A stretch of 64,000 nt of DNA from Phaeobacter sp. 11ANDIMAR09. GTDB taxonomy: Bacteria > Pseudomonadota > Alphaproteobacteria > Rhodobacterales > Rhodobacteraceae. Numbering within the stretch: position 1 is the stretch's first letter; the number at the start of each line of letters is the position of its first letter. The notes below the pieces were generated by a model. The model saw only the letters and a list, made by a program, of their open reading frames with translations, ran no database searches and was not told where the DNA came from. Shown here piece after piece: positions 62,690-64,000 of the stretch. Both the position numbers and the translations under genes were made by a program. The stretch covers positions 186,001 through 250,000 of the forward strand of contig NZ_LIKT01000002.1 in assembly GCF_001294455.1 (NCBI RefSeq), read 5' to 3'.

Positions 62690-62785
62690 CCATGGGCCCA
62701 GTGTTTTGGTTCCTAGATGAGGCTTTTGTACCTATAGTTGTCGTTAGCCGACAAAGGCTTGCGTACATCTGGGAGGGCAGTAAGT

Positions 62786-63070
62786 ATGATCCGCTCTGAA
62801 TTGATTCAGAAGATTGCAGACGAAAACCCGCACCTGTATCAGCGGGATGTCGAAAGGATCGTGAACACGGTGTTTGAGGAAGTGACTGATGCGATGTCCC
62901 GGGGTGACCGGGTGGAATTGCGCGGCTTTGGCGCTTTCTCGGTTAAACAAAGAGACTCACGGGTTGGTCGCAACCCGCGCACCGGTGAAACTGTCCAAGT
63001 TGAAGAAAAACATGTTCCGTTCTTCAAGACCGGTAAGCTCTTGAGGGATCGCCTGAACGGAAAGGCCTAA
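62786..63070 (+). CDS. ihfB: Integration host factor subunit beta
   Basis: 94 aa HU/IHF family protein. [21 protein letters not shown] is the beta-subunit start, [26 protein letters not shown] the arm region with the GRNPRTG motif that inserts in the minor groove. It forms a heterodimer with IhfA and bends DNA. GGGAGG lies at good spacing before ATG 62786; the frame opens at 62738 over leader sequence. Next gene starts directly after the stop. Confidence 0.95.
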   Translation: MIRSELIQKIADENPHLYQRDVERIVNTVFEEVTDAMSRGDRVELRGFGAFSVKQRDSRVGRNPRTGETVQVEEKHVPFFKTGKLLRDRLNGKA

Positions 63071-63421
63071 ATGCGCTATATTCGCTATGCTGTCCTGGGA
63101 ATCCTGGGAATTCTGTTGGTTTCGGTCTGTATCGCAAACCGCTCTGTCATCTCGCTGAAACTGCTGCCTGATGCTGTTTCTGAATTTGTCGGGATTAATC
63201 CTTCGATCTCTTTGCCGATCTTTGTGGTGGTGCTGGGCGGTCTGGGTGCGGGTTTGGCGATTGGCTTTGTTTGGGAATGGCTGCGCGAGCATAAACACCG
63301 TCGTGCCGTCAGCACCCAGAGCCGCGAAGTAAAGAAGCTGTCGCGCGAAGTGAAAAAGCTGAAACAGCAAAAGAACGAGGGCAAAGACGAGGTCCTCGCG
63401 CTTTTGGAAGAAGCCAGCTGA
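63071..63421 (+). CDS. LapA domain-containing membrane protein
   Basis: 116 aa. Two hydrophobic segments (YAVLGILGILLVSVCIANRSV and SLPIFVVVLGGLGAGLAIGFVWEWL region) enclose a short loop, followed by a basic coiled-coil tail (REVKKLSREVKKLKQQ). In gammaproteobacteria LapA/LapB relatives work in LPS assembly control, but a LapB partner is not seen here. It follows ihfB with no gap. Confidence 0.82.
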   Translation: MRYIRYAVLGILGILLVSVCIANRSVISLKLLPDAVSEFVGINPSISLPIFVVVLGGLGAGLAIGFVWEWLREHKHRRAVSTQSREVKKLSREVKKLKQQKNEGKDEVLALLEEAS

Positions 63422-63430
63422 GCAAAGCGG

Positions 63431-64000
63431 ATGAATGCTGTTCGGGTAAAGATCTGCGGGCTTAGAACCCCGCAGGATGTGGCTGCGGCTGCCAGCGCTG
63501 GTGCGGGCTATGTGGGCTTTGTGTTTTTTCCAAAATCACCACGACATGTCTCTGTTGAACAGGCCGCCGGGCTGGCGTTAGAGGCGCCTGTTGGCCTGTG
63601 CAAGGTGGCGCTGACGGTGAATGCCGATGATGCCCTGCTGGATGCGCTGACCAAGGTGGTGCCGCTGGATATGTTGCAATTGCACGGCAGCGAAAGCCCC
63701 GAGCGGGTGGCAGAGGTTAAATCCCGTTATGGTTTGCCAGTGATGAAGGCCATCGGCATTGCCGATGCCCAGGATTTGCCGCAGATTGATCTCTACTCTC
63801 AGGTTGCGGATCAGCTGCTGATTGATGCCAAGCCACCCAGGGATGCCGATCTTCCCGGTGGTAACGGCCTGGCCTTTGACTGGCGCCTGCTGGCCGGGCG
63901 CAAATACTGGCAACGCCCCTGGATGCTGGCAGGGGGGCTGACACCCGACAATGTTGCCGAGGCTGTGCGCATGACCGGCGCGCGCCAGGTTGATGTCTCG
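63431..64000 (+). CDS. trpF: Phosphoribosylanthranilate isomerase (3' end outside window)
   Basis: 190 codons to the window edge, in frame. [17 protein letters not shown] is the TrpF N-terminus with the catalytic Cys in [38 protein letters not shown] with the catalytic Asp, GGNGLAFDW and [10 protein letters not shown] are all family blocks. It performs the Amadori rearrangement in tryptophan synthesis. It starts 9 nt after the LapA-domain gene, so ihfB, lapA-like and trpF form one operon. Confidence 0.93.
   Translation, partial: MNAVRVKICGLRTPQDVAAAASAGAGYVGFVFFPKSPRHVSVEQAAGLALEAPVGLCKVALTVNADDALLDALTKVVPLDMLQLHGSESPERVAEVKSRYGLPVMKAIGIADAQDLPQIDLYSQVADQLLIDAKPPRDADLPGGNGLAFDWRLLAGRKYWQRPWMLAGGLTPDNVAEAVRMTGARQVDVS

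Larger units (their letters stand above)
62372..62785 (+). other. Intergenic region between rpsA and ihfB
   Basis: 414 nt with no convincing gene. It contains the rpsA terminator (62408-62441), a G-rich middle with an eight-G run near 62490, an AT-rich promoter (62662-62689) and a TTGTCG-TTAGC-CGACAA hairpin (62738-62754) in the ihfB leader. Confidence 0.6.

Noticed and set aside
62738-62785. Upstream extension of ihfB
   Set aside because: Contains the leader hairpin; ATG 62786 has GGGAGG and the standard IhfB N-terminus.

Overview
The window looks like a chromosomal segment of a marine alphaproteobacterium of the Roseobacter group (Rhodobacteraceae). The DNA is GC-rich. Local gene orders fit that group: irr next to fabA, then fabB-fabI; miaB / phoH-ybeY-corC-lnt / metK; aroA-cmk; rpsA, ihfB-lapA-trpF. 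A SAM/SAH-type riboswitch precedes metK, and the single-chain indolepyruvate ferredoxin oxidoreductase is typical of alphaproteobacteria. Assignment to a genus cannot be made from sequence reading alone.

Layout. 1-5995 (minus): six tightly coupled genes with four glycosyltransferases of two kinds, a histidine phosphatase and a polysaccharide deacetylase cut by the window edge. 6361-8715 (plus): a large MscS-type channel, followed by a structured repeat. 8900-16124 (minus): a Yej-type peptide ABC importer (double ATPase, binding protein, two permeases) ending in an unusual CaiB-like CoA-transferase. 16426-22514: methyltransferase, GST, TetR regulator, the indolepyruvate oxidoreductase and a divergent Lrp regulator. 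23154-26162: an ABC exporter-like protein with a degenerate, expanded nucleotide domain fused to a cyclic-nucleotide-binding domain, probably starting at ATA. 26299-37502 (minus): a catabolic block containing pcaD and pcaB (protocatechuate branch of the 3-oxoadipate pathway) with a hydrolase between them, plus MFS, alcohol dehydrogenase, enolase-superfamily enzyme, nuclease, threonine dehydratase-like, hydrolase and haloacid dehalogenase genes.

37719-43498: FKBP isomerase, nitronate monooxygenase, fabI, fabB, a DMSP-lyase-like cupin inserted in opposite orientation between fabB and fabA, then irr. 43504-46469: LysR regulator, phytanoyl-CoA dioxygenase-like protein, two inverted copies of a hairpin-rich repeat, and a protein of unknown role. 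46608-54731: the RNA-modification / envelope block miaB, an OmpA-like protein and a lipoprotein sharing a small domain, phoH, ybeY, corC, lnt, then metK. 54841-64000: P-loop kinase, ClpP-like secreted protein, trmB, aroA, cmk, an orphan AT-richer ORF, a nitroreductase behind a perfect palindromic operator, rpsA, ihfB, a LapA-domain protein and a truncated trpF.

Most genes are housekeeping or ordinary catabolism. The parts most worth a second look are the pseudo-ATPase/CNBD fusion with its ATA start, the apparently permuted CoA-transferase in the peptide-transport operon, the cupin inserted into the fab cluster, the six-gene glycan operon, the duplicated GCEHW domain, and the palindrome-controlled nitroreductase promoter. 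No tRNA, rRNA, insertion sequence, CRISPR array or phage gene was found.
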